Assembly (NCBI GenBank): GCA_030220185.1
Contig: JASPKZ010003441.1
Span: 744,001-808,000 of the forward strand
Direction of reading: 5' to 3'
Source: Diploptera punctata
Lineage: Eukaryota > Arthropoda > Insecta > Blattodea > Blaberidae
DNA: 64,000 nt
Both the position numbers and the translations under genes were made by a program. Shown here one piece after another: positions 49,806 to 59,934 of the stretch. Positions within the stretch are counted from its first letter, which is position 1; each line of letters opens with the position of its first letter. The notes under the pieces are model-generated. The model had not been told where the DNA came from. It was given only the letters and a program-made list of their open reading frames with translations, and made no database searches.

Positions 49806-50370
49806 GCCATTGAGCAAGTGGAGAGCTTCAAATACTTGTTCAGTAGTAACATGAACTACTGTCAAGACGTAAAGCAGAGGATAGCAGTGACAAAAGAAGC
49901 TTTTAACGAGAAGGGAAGCATTTTCTGCGGATCTTTTACAAAAGAATTATTGAAGAGGCAGTGTGTGGAGTGTAGCATTGTATGTTGCAGAGACTTAGAC
50001 ATTAAGCTGGAATGAGGAAAAGCGACTGGAAGCTTTTGAGATGTGAATATGGAGAAGGATGGAGCATATAAAGTGGACAAAATAAAAAATAAAGATGTGC
50101 TAGACAGAGTGGGTGAAGGCAATGCTGAAACTCATAAAGAAGAGGAAAAGAAATTGGATTGGCCACTGGCTAAGAAGAAACTGCCTGCTGACGGATGTCC
50201 TAGAAGGAATGGTCAACGGAAAGGAGGTTAGAGGCAGAAAAAGACATCAGATGATAGACAATATTAAAATAGATGGTTTGTATGCGGATACAAAAAGGAA
50301 GGCTGAGTCAAGGAAAGAGTGGAGAATGCTGAGTTTGCAGTGAAAGACCTGTTCTTGGGCAGAACACTAT
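49806..50370 (+). pseudogene. LINE 3' part (NWIGHWLRR-type)
   Basis: Frame fragments: ESFKYLFSSNMNYC, DVLDRVGEG, then LKLIKKRKRNWIGHWLRR and KRKAESRKEWRMLSLQ. It is the post-RT tail of a LINE family with a Trp-rich 'NWIGH' motif. The truncated counterpart at 4378-4625 shows that this insertion predates the locus duplication. Confidence 0.75.
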
Positions 50371-50521
50371 GTACATATATGAAAAAAGACTCGACTTATT
50401 TATTAAGAAAACTTATCTCTACTCAATTGGGAAGGAAGAAGCAAACTGGGTTAAATGATACCAAAAGCAATCATTAAAAAAAAGCAACAACAATCTGCTA
50501 CTGAAATCTCTACTAATGACA

Positions 50522-50859
50522 TTACAATGCATGTGTGTTACCAGACAATCTAAAACAATTGTATAGGATTTGTTGCCCTTCATAGCATAGTTTAAAAGGC
50601 TGCTTAATATATTCAAACATGAGCTGGGAGTCGAGGTGCCACTTTGTCGGCAAGACCAATCCAATCTCCCTCGGCAAGACCAATCCAATCTCTCTTATAT
50701 TTTGAATACACTGCTTTCATAGAGCACAATTTATCATCTCGAGAAGGTATCATTATGTCTATAAATATTTTTGCAGGATGGATTTTCTTGCATTTTTCAC
50801 AGGTAACAGTTCCATCCACATTCAAACCAGTTATTCTAATTGGTAAAATCTGCTTGCAT
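50522..50859 (-). pseudogene. SMYD4: SMYD4 terminal exon, second copy (frameshifted)
   Basis: Acceptor ATCTCCAACAG and phase are as in exon 6 of the main gene; it reads CKQILPIRITGLNVDG and CEKCKKIHPAKIF. A 24-base duplication gives DWIGLAEGDWIGLAD. An extra G in the run at 50626-50628 shifts the frame, so it stops after PRLPAHV rather than continuing to the shared CFRLSGNTHAL end (stop site 50522-50524). Nearly all of the 3' sequence is otherwise conserved, so the break looks recent or could be an assembly error. Confidence 0.8.
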
Positions 50860-50974
50860 CTGTTGGAGATGAGAAAACAAATCTGTATCATGTGACCAGT
50901 TCATAAAATGCACAATGAAATTGTAGGCCTATTAAAAAAATTAAACTTTTCAAGACATTTAAATAAATTACAGT

Positions 50975-51690
50975 GGGAGGAAACACTATGAGGTATTTAT
51001 ATTAATAAATGAGTTGAAGAAAATGTTTTAACATCTCACCTCACAAAAGTTGCGAGTCTTCATGATACCGGTTACTTCCATCTTCAGTCAAATTCCAACT
51101 GTTGAAATTTTGTCGTTAATATCATCTTCTGAACTGCCATCTGGTGTAGATTTTATGAACTTGGAGATTAAATTGTCGGGGATATCGAAATTCACTGCTT
51201 TATATTTATTCTTCTGAATGTATATCTTTTCCCAAATTATTAATTCTAAAGGTTTTTCCAAATGTTTCAAAAGTTTAGTCTTTTCCGATTTTCTAGCAAA
51301 CTATGAGATGCAATTGCCGATTTTTCAATTTCACCATTTTTAATATTTCTAAGTTTTACTTTTGAACGAATTTCTAAATTCCTTTTAGTTTTTCCTATAT
51401 ATACTTTATTGCAGTGATTGCAACTGATTTCGTAAATTCCAGATTTTTTACTATCTGGGGCATTAACTTTCTTATTGGTTACTAGTAGATTACCCAGAAT
51501 AATTTAATCTCCAAGTTCATAAAATCTACACCAGATGGCAGTTCAGAAGATGATGTTAACGACGAAATTTCAACAGTTGGAATTTGACTGAAGATGGAAA
51601 TAATACTATACTTTTGAAACCGGTATCGTGAAGACACGCAACTTTGTGAGGTGAGATGTTAAAATATTTTCTCCAACTCATTTATCAATT
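50975..51690. mobile_element. Inverted PLE pair
   Basis: Begins ggaaacactatgaggtattt, left arm minus-strand PLE (LELIIWEKIYIQKNKYK; GIY-YIG with YIGKTKRN near 51380-51420), right arm from ~51500 plus-strand. Ends ggtgagatgttaaaata. The right arm's ribozyme site has CTGAAGA and GAAA but a weak stem II. Confidence 0.65.
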
Positions 51691-52185
51691 AATTAAATAA
51701 AAATGAAACTTGGTTTTATTCAGTTTTCATATTTATTAAGATATAATTCAGTGACAGCTGTTTCGGTACACTGTACCTTCTTCAGACATGTTAACAAATT
51801 ATGATTTGTGTTATTATAGTACATATCAACTGATCTAAGCAACAGTACAACAATATTTATTTAAATTTTTAAATTTAACAAAGAGAATTCATTCAAATCA
51901 AGTTGAGAATTTAACAGTTTATTACTGCATTTCAATTTATTAATTTCTACAGCCTGCAAAAGGTCCAACTTCTTACCCTTATCACAAACATGTAAAATTT
52001 CAAAATTTGGATCAAAACAATGATTAAATTGGAATAGGTGGTTAGCATATTTTGAATATTCTAAATTTCTGTTATATGCTCTCATGTGTTCCTTTATCCG
52101 AGAGATAAAAGGTCTACCAGTTTGTCCTATATAGACATTGTCACATATGCCACACTTCAGTTTATATACACCTGATAATTTTTAT
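51690..52185 (-). mobile_element. PLE fragment (family D)
   Basis: Near-duplicate of 34040-34460: MRAYNRNLEYSKYANHL, FDPNFEILHVCDK, KKLDLLQAVEINKLK, with YIGQT at the 52140 end. It carries a hammerhead at 51749-51787. Confidence 0.75.
51749..51787 (-). ncRNA. Hammerhead ribozyme candidate
   Basis: Minus strand: CTGAAGA, stem II GGTAC/GTACC, GAAA, palindromic CAGCTG minimal stem III and GTC triplet. Stem I is short (TGT with ACT, two pairs), so activity alone is doubtful. Confidence 0.55.
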
Positions 52186-52732
52186 TTTTGTTTTATTGTT
52201 TTTTATAGAATTATGTATGATATCCTATCACTAACAAACTTAATATCTCGGAGAGCGGATAGGATCCTCCTTCTGACTAAAAACCCGTTCCAAATGCAGG
52301 TCTTTCTGCACCCCCATAGTATAATGCAAAGCTTCCTGATTCCTGACTACCTTCTCCTGGCCACCTAACTTCCTGTAAAGCGACTATATCTAAGGGCGAT
52401 TTATCTAATTCCTACGTTAATATCTCTAGTGCCCTGCTATTGAATAAAGTCCTAACATTCCATGTTCCTAGGAACATGTTCCTGTGTTTGAGCCTTTGGC
52501 ATGGGTTCCCTGAAGTAGTCCCCGCCCGGAGAACCGAATGGGGGACTATTTGACCTCCGGAAAATTTTACCCCAGATGAACCCATGTCCGCATTTCTTGA
52601 CGGTTGTATTTTTACAGTGAAAGATCGTCACTCTTTCGCCCAAGGTACTTTTTTCGTCTGGCTTATCACCTTCGACAGGTCCGGCATGGGTAACCCTATC
52701 GGCAGCAATGCTACCGCCGGCATAGCTCTCAA

Positions 52733-53974
52733 GCAAGGAGATGCACTATCTCCTCTACTATTTAATTTTGTACTAGAGCATGCCATTAAATCTTTAGAGA
52801 ATGAGGAAGGCTTACAACTGAATGGTATTAATAAGCTGTTAGTTTATGCTGATGATGTAGTACTACTGGCCGACAGCAAGGAGATACTAAAGGCCAACAC
52901 GCACACACTATTGAGTAACACTAAGAAATTAGGACTGGAAGTAAATATCAGTAAAACTAAATATATGGTCACACGTAGAAATTCAGTATATAATGGAAAT
53001 GGACAGCTAATGACAAATGAGGGAAATTTTGAGAAAGTGGCTGAATTCAAATACCTAGGAACAATAATCACAAATAGGAATGAGATGCACAAAGAAATTA
53101 AACATAGGCTCAATTCTGGAAATGCATGCTATTATGTATTCCAGAGACTTTTGATGTCCCAACTCCTTTCAAAAAACATTAAGCTGAAAATATATAAAAC
53201 TATTATTCTACCAGGGGGCACGCCGTAGCGTAGTGGTTAAGGCACTGGGCTACAAGCCGGAGGGTCGAGGGTTCAAGTCCCGTTGGGGTAAGGATTTTTA
53301 AACTGACCCAAACCCTCTGGCGGCACTATGGCCCTGGGGTCGACTCAGCCTCTAACGGAAATGAGTACCAGACGCTTGTTCTGGGGTAAAGGCGGCCGTC
53401 ACGCAGGGCTGACAACCCGGCTGACATCAAGTGCCGATTGTCTAGAAAAAAGTGGGAGCCTTAACCTCCTACTACCCCAAAGGCCTCCTGAGGCCTGTTG
53501 TGGGATCAACAAAAACAACACAAAATTATTCTACCAGTTATATTATATGGGTGCGAAACATGGACTCTTACTTTAAGGGAGGAAAGGAGATTACGAGTAT
53601 TTGAGAATAAAGTTCTTAGGAAAATTTTTGGACCAAAGAGAGATGAACAGACAGGTGAATGGAGAAGACTACATAACAATGAACTACTTGGTCTTTATAG
53701 GAATCCAGATATAATAAGAACAGTTAAGTCTCGTAGACTGCGATGGGCAGGACATGTTGCGCGTATGGGGAATGAAAGACATGCATGGAAGCTTCTTGTA
53801 GGAAAGCCAGAGGGAAAACGCCCAGTTGGTAGACCAAGAATGAGGTGGGAGAACAACATTAACTATGATTTGAGGGAAGTAGATTATACAGGGAATGATT
53901 GGAAAGCATTAGCTCTGGATAGGAATGTATGGAGAGATTATGTCCGCGCGGCCATGAACCTACGGGTTCGATAG
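52733..53974 (+). pseudogene. RTE RT second half, split by a SINE
   Basis: LKQGDALSPLLFN, YADDVVLLAD, LEVNISKTKYMVTRRN, KYLGTIITNRNEMHK to IYKTIILP at 53214, then, after the SINE, VILYGCETWTLTLREE to the tail GRPRMRWENNINYDL. Unlike the 13.1-kb copy this frame is open on each side of the SINE, so it is a young copy. YADD is intact. Confidence 0.85.
53215..53524 (+). mobile_element. tRNA-derived SINE, TSD attattctaccag
   Basis: Head cacgccgtagcgtagtggtt ... gggttcaagtcccgttgg, body ending ggcctgttgtgggatc, then a short caaaaacaaca tail. The 13-base duplication attattctaccag is exact at 53202-53214 and 53525-53537. Confidence 0.9.
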
Positions 53975-54000
53975 TGCCAGTGAGTAAGTAAGTAAGTAAG

Positions 54001-54130
54001 TTTATTGTTTTTTATTATATTTTGTAAAGTTTTATTACTAATAAAACTCGCTCGCTCGTCGAGAGAGCATTCGGCCCGGCGGCAAGCCTGATGTTAGTAA
54101 AGTCAAAATATAATAAAAAACAATAAAACC
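54001..54130. repeat. Short inverted repeat with GC-rich loop
   Basis: The arm tttattgttttttattata at about 54000 is complementary to tataataaaaaacaataaa at about 54110. The loop contains actcgctcgctcgtcgaga and gcattcggcccggcggc, much richer in GC than anywhere nearby. Could be the foldback end of a DNA element. Confidence 0.65.
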
Positions 54131-54139
54131 AAAATAAAA

Positions 54140-54440
54140 AAATAAAAATTATCAGGTATATATTTAAATTGAAGTGTGGCACATGTAACAATGTCTATAT
54201 AGGACAAACTGTTAGACCTCTTATCTCTCGGATAAAGGAACACATGAGAGCATATAACAGAAATTTAGAATATTCAAAATATGCTAACCACCTGTTCCAA
54301 TTTAATCATTGTTTCGATCCAAATTTTTAAATTTTACATGTTTATGATAACGGTAAGAAGTTGGACATTTTGGAGGCTGTAGAAATTAATAAATTGAACA
54401 GTAGTAATAAAATTATTGAACATTCAAAGTCAAACTACAA
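54140..54440 (+). mobile_element. PLE fragment (family D, GIY-YIG part)
   Basis: Plus frame: LKCGTCNNVYIGQTVRPL then KEHMRAYNRNLEYSKYA. YIG is intact. A stop (aaattttaa) falls soon after FDPN, where the sister copies continue. Confidence 0.75.
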
Positions 54441-55395
54441 AGTTCACTATGGAAAAGGAAATCAATAGAGAAATACCATTTTTAGATTTCAACTTAAAAA
54501 AGGAATGAAGTAAATAATATAGAATTTGGAATTTACAGAAAGAAGACACATATAGATAACTACATAAAAGCTTCAGGTTTCAATCACATAGCTCACAAAG
54601 AAGCAGTTTTCAATAGTTTGACACATAGATTAGTGAACATACCAATGAACAAAGAAAATTATGAAAAAGAAAAAGAACACATAATCAACGTAGCCATGAA
54701 AAATGGTTTTGCAATAAAAATGATACTCAAGAAAATAAACAAGTTCAAAAGACAAAAATTTATTAATCAAAGCACTCTTCTAAAAGTAAAAGAAGAAAAT
54801 GTAAAATTTAGAAAATTCACATATCATCCATTAAAACACAAGTTTCAAAAATTTTTTAAAGATTTCAACATAAGGTTAGCACCCAAAAATGACTACAGCA
54901 TCAGTAGACTGATCAGACCTAATAAGAATGAGAAAATAAAAGAAGAAAACAAATCAGGGATTTATCAAATTAAATGTGAAGAATGTGAGAAATTCTACAT
55001 AGGAAAAACTAAGAGAAATTTGAAAACTAGAGTGAAAGAACATCTCAGGAATGTCAAGAAAGGGGAAGAAGAAAAATGTGCAGTGGTGCATGGTCTGAAA
55101 AACATCTTATCGAGAAAGAAGCTAAATTATTAAAACAAATAGAAAAAACCAAAAGAACTTAATGTTTGGGGAAAGATTTACATTCAAAAGAGCGAAAGGA
55201 AGAAATTGATGAACGTTGAAATTCCCGGTGAGAATGACCTGGCTTCGAGGTTTTTCAGCCAGCCAATGGAAGGAGAGCTCTTCTAGACGACAGAACAACG
55301 GTCGTGACGATACTGAGGATGGAAGAGAAACTATGTTCCGAAACTAGTTTATCGTCAAATAAGAAGAACAATATGAGGTGAGTGATAAAAAATTC
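54440..55395 (+). mobile_element. PLE, RT end to 3' terminus, with hammerhead
   Basis: Plus frame with KKTHIDNYIKASGFNHIA, then 54618-55133: FRKFTYHPLKHKFQK, NIRLAPKNDYSI, KSGIYQIKCEECEKFYIGKTKRNL split in this text only by reading; GIY, YIG and Arg are all kept. A one-base loss in AVVHG removes the C-terminal WxEKH part. The 3' end (55360-55395) is gaagaacaatatgaggtgag. Confidence 0.75.
55306..55356 (+). ncRNA. Hammerhead ribozyme, best candidate
   Basis: Seven-base-pair stem I GACGATA/TATCGTC (55306-55312 with 55350-55356). CTGAGGA at 55313-55319 fits CTGANGA, stem II GGAA/TTCC (55321-55324 with 55336-55339), GAAA at 55340-55343, C-G closing a minimal stem III (CTAG), GTT as NUH cleavage triplet at 55347-55349. 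All parts are in type I order. The perfect stem I makes this the strongest in the window. Confidence 0.75.
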
Positions 55396-55640
55396 TACCT
55401 TAGTAATAAACTGTTAAATTCTCAACTTGATTTGAATGAATCTCCTTTGTTAAATTAAAATTTTTTAATATATATTGTTGTATTTTGCTTAGGTCAGTTG
55501 GAACACAATTCATAATTTGTTAACATGTCTGAAGAAGGTACAGTGTACCGAAACAGCTGTCACTAAATTATATCTTAATAAATATGAAAATCGAATAAAA
55601 CTAAGTTTTATTTTTATTTAATTAATAAATATGGATTTTC
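55395..55640 (+). mobile_element. PLE 3' tail (family D) with hammerhead
   Basis: Continues the family D end from aactgttaaattctcaactt to aagttttatttttatttaa; the coding part is absent. It contains a hammerhead at 55527-55566. Confidence 0.65.
55527..55566 (+). ncRNA. Hammerhead ribozyme candidate
   Basis: CTGAAGA at 55529-55535, stem II GGTAC/GTACC with AGT loop, GAAA at 55550-55553, CAGCTG minimal stem III, GTC triplet at 55559-55561. Plus-strand version of the copies at 34081 and 51749. Confidence 0.6.
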
Positions 55641-55756
55641 ATCAAGTAAACACCAACTCAATTGATCATTTATTAATTTTCAAGACATGTTGACTGAGAC
55701 TGCACGATATACTAATTCCAAGCAAAGTTGCAGTTATACTGTAAACAAACTTTCTT

Positions 55757-56435
55757 AATTATTAATGAGTTGTATATTTTGACTTACCTCATATTTATTG
55801 ATTTTTATCACTTCTGTGCGACATTCTCGATGCTTTACAACTGTTGCCTTGCGGTTGTTTATCCTGCAAGTTGATTTCTGCTCCATCTGCTGGCTGACCA
55901 ATGAACTTCCAAATCAAATTTTTTTTCTCTTTCACCAGGAATTTCAAAATTCATGGTTTTCTTTTTATTCTTGCAGTTGTAAATTTTCTTCCAAATTGTG
56001 AGTTCCTTAGATTTTTCTAACTGTTTTAGCAATTTTGCCATAGTTTTAATTCTGTGTTTTTCTGTATACATGTGCAGTTATTGCAGATTTTTCTATTTTT
56101 CCATTTTTAACATTTCTAAGGTGTTCTTTGAATCTTGTATTTAAGTTACTTTTGTTTTTCCTACGTATATTTTTTCACAAAATCATGAATTTTGAAATTT
56201 CCAGTGAAACAGAAAAAAAAATTTTGGAAGTTCATCGGTCAGCCAGCAGAGGAAGCAAAAATCAACTTGCAGGATGGACAGCCGCAAGGCAACAGTTGTA
56301 ATGCATCGAGAATGTCGCACAGAAGCGATAAAAATAGCCTGCATAAAAATCAAGAAATATGAGGTCAGTCAAAATATATAACTCATTAATAATTGAAAGA
56401 AACCTCATAATGTTATTTCCTACATATATTTAATA
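55757..56435. mobile_element. Inverted PLE pair in the second SMYD4 intron copy
   Basis: Left arm minus (ELTIWKKIYNCKNKKKTM), right arm plus (56180-56380), ends tatattttgacttacctcat and its complement. The left locus at 7215-7235 runs straight through (caaactttcataacatatt), which is the empty site. A target duplication is not clear. Confidence 0.7.
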
Positions 56436-56570
56436 AGCTGTCATAACATATTACTTGTCTACCACTTTTAACCGCCATATGACTGAATTGTGTACGTTAG
56501 ATACATTGTTCTTAGACAACATTGTATTTTACGAGAAATAAGACTGAATACAAGGTAAGATGGTACCAAT

Positions 56571-57904
56571 TAGTGATGAAACAGATAGCTGTTTGGCCGG
56601 ATACTGGATATCCAGTCAACCTTGAAGCTGGATATTCGGCCGAACACTGCCGATTGGTGCAATGTTATTGACGTTATTATAAAAGTAATTTTTATAAGTA
56701 GTTCTAAAATAAAATTAGCGATGAAAAATTATATTGGTAAAGAAAAGATCATGTTTATGGGAATATTTTAATATAAACGGTAATGATTCAAAATTTGCTG
56801 TTTGTTATGCAATGTTTAAAAAAATGTTGTGGCAGTGAAGGGAAAAAAGCAAACAAAACTAGCTTTTTTCCTTTGTTTTTAATTATTTCATGGAATTGAT
56901 GGATCTATTTATCAGTTGGTAAGTAGGTGTAGGTACCTACCTATGTCCAATCCGTCGAAAACATCTTGGCAGGTAGCTATATAATATAAAAAAAATATGA
57001 TTCAGGATTTTCGTAACATGTTGTTGTTTTCAAATGCTGGGCGTTGGCAACAAAGCCATTAGCGTTCTTGCTCTCCAATATTTCTCTCTGGTGGATCCAA
57101 CAGGTAATGCTTCACAGATTTGTAGATGTTCTTCGTTCATTTCTTCGTCTTTGTTGCATAGAGGACAATTTGGATTCGTGTAGATTCCTATTTTATATAA
57201 ATGTTTGGCCAAACAGTCATGTTCTGTAAGCGATCTAAATTTTGCTACTGTAGTTGTACTTGGAATTTCTGGAATAATATCTGGCTTCTTTACTAAAATA
57301 TTCAATTTTTTGTCTTTGGCTTTATTACATAGGTCTTGGTTTTGTTTGATTTTATATTTGTTTTTAATTATTCTTTTTATGGATGTGAAAGGTAAGCTTT
57401 TAGTAGTATTCTGAATTAGATTGGAGCCTTGCAAAGGATAGTGAAGTGCATTCCATAACCTCTCCTATCCAAACCTCAACCTGCTTTTACAAATGAGGTG
57501 GTATAACCACACCATCAGAAATAGAGGAAATGCTATTTCAACACTTATGCTGGCATGCCACAGCGTAGAAATGGTCCACAAATGGTGCTTGTGAGAATGG
57601 TCAGTGGATCCAAAAAATATATATCCTCCCGGCAAGGTCCAATGGAGCCATTAACCAATGGCATGTGTGTCATACTGGGGGTTTATGTGAGTGGGTGATG
57701 TAACCACCATTACAAATAAAAAATTGGTGCCAGCTTAAAAAACGGTTACATTTATGCTGAACTAATGGCAAATCCTTCAGACAAATTTTCTTAACATTAT
57801 TGGTGTAAATTTTATATGAAACATATTTTTAAATCCAGTAACTGGCCAGATTGTAGCTTATTATCCGGTCTCTGGCCAGATACCGGATATCCGTTTCATC
57901 ACTA
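56571..57904. mobile_element. hAT-like non-autonomous element, near-exact TSD
   Basis: Ends tagtgatgaaac and gtttcatcacta, 8-base flanks gtaccaat (56563-56570) and gtatcaat (57905-57912). The subterminal ggatatcc/ggatatcc segments extend the TIR. Inside is a Jockey-type LINE fragment and an unassigned 57445-57780 stretch. It matches the split element at 8363-16274. Confidence 0.78.
57010..57440 (-). pseudogene. Jockey/I-type LINE C-terminal fragment
   Basis: Minus frame: FTSIKRIIKNKYKIKQNQ, VAKFRSLTEHDCLAKHLYKI and CPLCNKDEEMNEEHLQIC. The HDCLAKHL and C-x2-C..H..C pattern matches the RNase H-adjacent tail at 31200-31400. Complete RT and RNase H are missing. Confidence 0.7.
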
Positions 57905-57954
57905 GTATCAATAATTAGGAACTTTCTCAATTTCATATTTATTTATGACCCACC

Positions 57955-58115
57955 AAGAATGAGGTCAGAAAATAACATTAACCATGAATTGAGGGAAGTA
58001 GTTTATACAGGGGGTGATTGGAAAAAACATTAGCTCAGATAGGGATGTATGGAGAGCTTATGTATGTGCAGCCATGAACCTATAGGTTCAATAGTGCCAG
58101 TGAGTTCAGATAAAT
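57955..58115 (+). mobile_element. RTE 3' tip fragment
   Basis: PPRMRSENNINHELREV-like frame to the tip caatagtgccagtgag. Orthologous, by its position right after the hAT-like element, to the RTE piece at 16296-16845. Confidence 0.75.
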
Positions 58116-58117
58116 TA

Positions 58118-58860
58118 AAATGTTTCAAACCCTCTCTTCATAACCAATCTTCTAAGTAGATTCGCAATTTCAAAGCCTTGGCGACCTAATCTTCAGTACT
58201 ATCTTGATGACTGATATTATGTTGATAGAAATAACTACTTCTTCTTTCCTCACCGGATCTTATGTCGATAAAAATAACTACTTCTTCTTCCCTCTGTTGG
58301 TGGACCGATAAACTTCTGGATCAAGTCAGAATCAGCAGGAATTTTGAAGTTCATAAATCTTTCTTTCTTGTTTTTCTGAATGTGGATTTTTTTACCAAAC
58401 TGCGAGTTCTTTGAGAAATTTTGAAAACAAGGGTGAAAGAACATCTTAGAAATGTCAAAAATGGTGAAGTGGAAAAGTCAGCAGTAGCTGCTCATACTTG
58501 GTCTGAAAAACATCTAATTGAATCAAAAGCCAGTCTAATTAAACAAATAGAAAAACAAAAAGAACTCATGGTTTGGAAAAAGATCCACATTCAGAAAAAA
58601 AAAAAAAAAAACTTATGAACTTTGGAATTCCTGCGGATTATGACTTAATCTGGAGGTTTATCAGTCCACCAACAAACGGAAGACGAAGTAGTTCTTCCGA
58701 TCGACTTAACATCAGTCATCAACATAGTACTGAAGATGAGGCTGCCAAGATTTTGAAATTGCGATCTACTTAGAAGATTGGTTATTGGGAGGTGTATGAA
58801 ACATTTTAATTTATCTTAAATGAAACCTCGTAGTGATTTATTCCTATAAAAGTTCAATGA
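58118..58860. mobile_element. Inverted PLE pair with ribozyme
   Basis: Minus-strand left arm (58118-58410) and plus-strand right arm from 58415 (KTRVKEHLRNVKNGEVEKS, HTWSEKHLIESKASL, WKKIHIQKK). Ends complementary: aaaccctctcttcataacca and ggttattgggaggtgtatg. Right end ttcctataaaagttcaatg as in other PLEs. The left locus (near 16845) lacks it. Confidence 0.72.
58727..58769 (+). ncRNA. Hammerhead ribozyme candidate, weak stem II
   Basis: GTA/TAC stem I, CTGAAGA at 58730-58736, GAAA at 58755-58758, TTGCGA stem III and ATC triplet. The stem II pairing (GAGGCT against AGATTTT) relies on wobbles, so decay is likely. Confidence 0.45.
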
Positions 58861-58971
58861 AAATGAGCTAGTTACAATTTAATTATATACAATGAAATAA
58901 AAGAATTACTATCTAGTGCTGAACTTGTAGACAATATTTTTTTGATTGCCTGTACTGTGCCTTGCACTTAC

Positions 58972-59135
58972 CTGTTGCATATGAAGGTTGGTTCCACATC
59001 AGGAAATGAATGAAAGGTCGGCCAATCTTCAGTACATGCTCTACATTTACATGTGAAATGATAAACTGTTTCATAATGAGTCTTCCTTTCTTCTTTCTTA
59101 TTTACAAAAAAGTGGAAATGATAGCAATCAAAAAC
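58972..59135 (-). CDS. SMYD4: SMYD4 penultimate exon, second copy
   Basis: Same length (164), same acceptor and phase as exon 5, GTAAGT donor. Reads VFDCYHFHFFVNKKEG, then CKCRACTEDWP and VEPTFICN plus two bases. Open and splice-competent; identity to 18868-19031 is high, with differences clustered in the WPLLDIWPDE/WPTFHSFPDV segment. Upstream exons of this copy are not in the window (59.2-64 kb is PLE and Harbinger DNA). Downstream it meets the frameshifted last exon at 50859. Confidence 0.8.
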
Positions 59136-59259
59136 CTGAAATTAGAATATGTTTTAATCACATACAGTTACCCTCTTACTAATAATCCATATATAACTTT
59201 TATACAAGGTTTATACACATCTCAGTTGAAAATTCTTACTAATAAACGGTGTATTAGCT

Positions 59260-59450
59260 TTATATAATAAATTTGGAAATTTTTAACATTATAAGGTTTA
59301 ATTCATAAGAATTAAATGAATCGTGACTTCTTCTTATCTCATACTTCTATGTTTTTTAAACATAGCACTGCAGTATCAGCGACCATCGTCACCATCCTCA
59401 GCTGTTTTCACGATGAGGTAAGAAGAAATCACGATTCATTTAATTCTTAC
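59260..59450. mobile_element. Palindromic PLE derivative, TSD tgtattagct
   Basis: 191 bases; arms gaattaaatgaatcgtgact and its complement near 59430-59447. The 10-base duplication tgtattagct is exact at 59250-59259 and 59451-59460. Family of the PLE ends at 4320 and 49510. Confidence 0.78.
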
Positions 59451-59460
59451 TGTATTAGCT

Positions 59461-59930
59461 GTTCAGTGTATAAGAGGTGTACAACTTTACATGGGAATCG
59501 TTATACATGCCTCCAGCCTTGTTTAAGGATTGTATAATTAGACAAAATGGCGGATTTCAAGCCAACTGATTGTTTTCTTATGATATTGATAAACGTTTCC
59601 TTAAATTTAATACAAAATGTAGCACTTTAACGACTGTTTGATGGATGCACAGGACATAAATAATATTAATAAAGCTCTGGGTAGGAAAATAGCATCATAA
59701 AATGCCTTTTTGTTACACTCCATTCTCAATTAGGCCTAACAATATATTAAAATTGAACACTGATTCACAAAAGAATGTGTTCTACAATAGTTGCTGTAGA
59801 CAAGATTTAACCTGAATGTAGTTTAAATGCTTCATAATATTATTTTAATAAAACTTTCTTGCATCATTAATACATAATACACATACCGATGTAGAAGTGT
59901 ATAGGTACTATTATTGCAGCAAGACACATG
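59461..59930. other. No recognisable feature
   Basis: AT-rich DNA without frames above background, terminal repeats or known element ends that I can see. It may be unique intron sequence of the second SMYD4 copy. Confidence 0.35.
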
Positions 59931-59934
59931 TTAG

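Larger units (their letters stand above)
52208..54000. mobile_element. RTE with 5' inversion (twin-priming-like)
   Basis: 52208-52733 is RTE leader and endonuclease start on the minus strand (GTWNVRTL region reversed). At 52733 it joins, head-on, plus-strand RT from LKQGDALSPLLFN onward to the GTAA tail at 53985-54000. The RT middle is missing. Such inverted 5' segments are typical of twin priming in non-LTR insertions. It also holds a SINE. The frame across the junction is a chimera, not a real protein. Confidence 0.82.

Noticed and set aside
52584..53228. Open frame of 214 codons that looks like a long protein
   Set aside because: It runs through the head-on junction of an inverted RTE leader with the RT; the first 50 codons are antisense leader. 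A chimera, not a gene.
54000..54130. Rho-independent terminator-like hairpin
   Set aside because: Arms are AT-rich with a long GC-rich loop, in eukaryotic repeat DNA; a terminator reading has no support.
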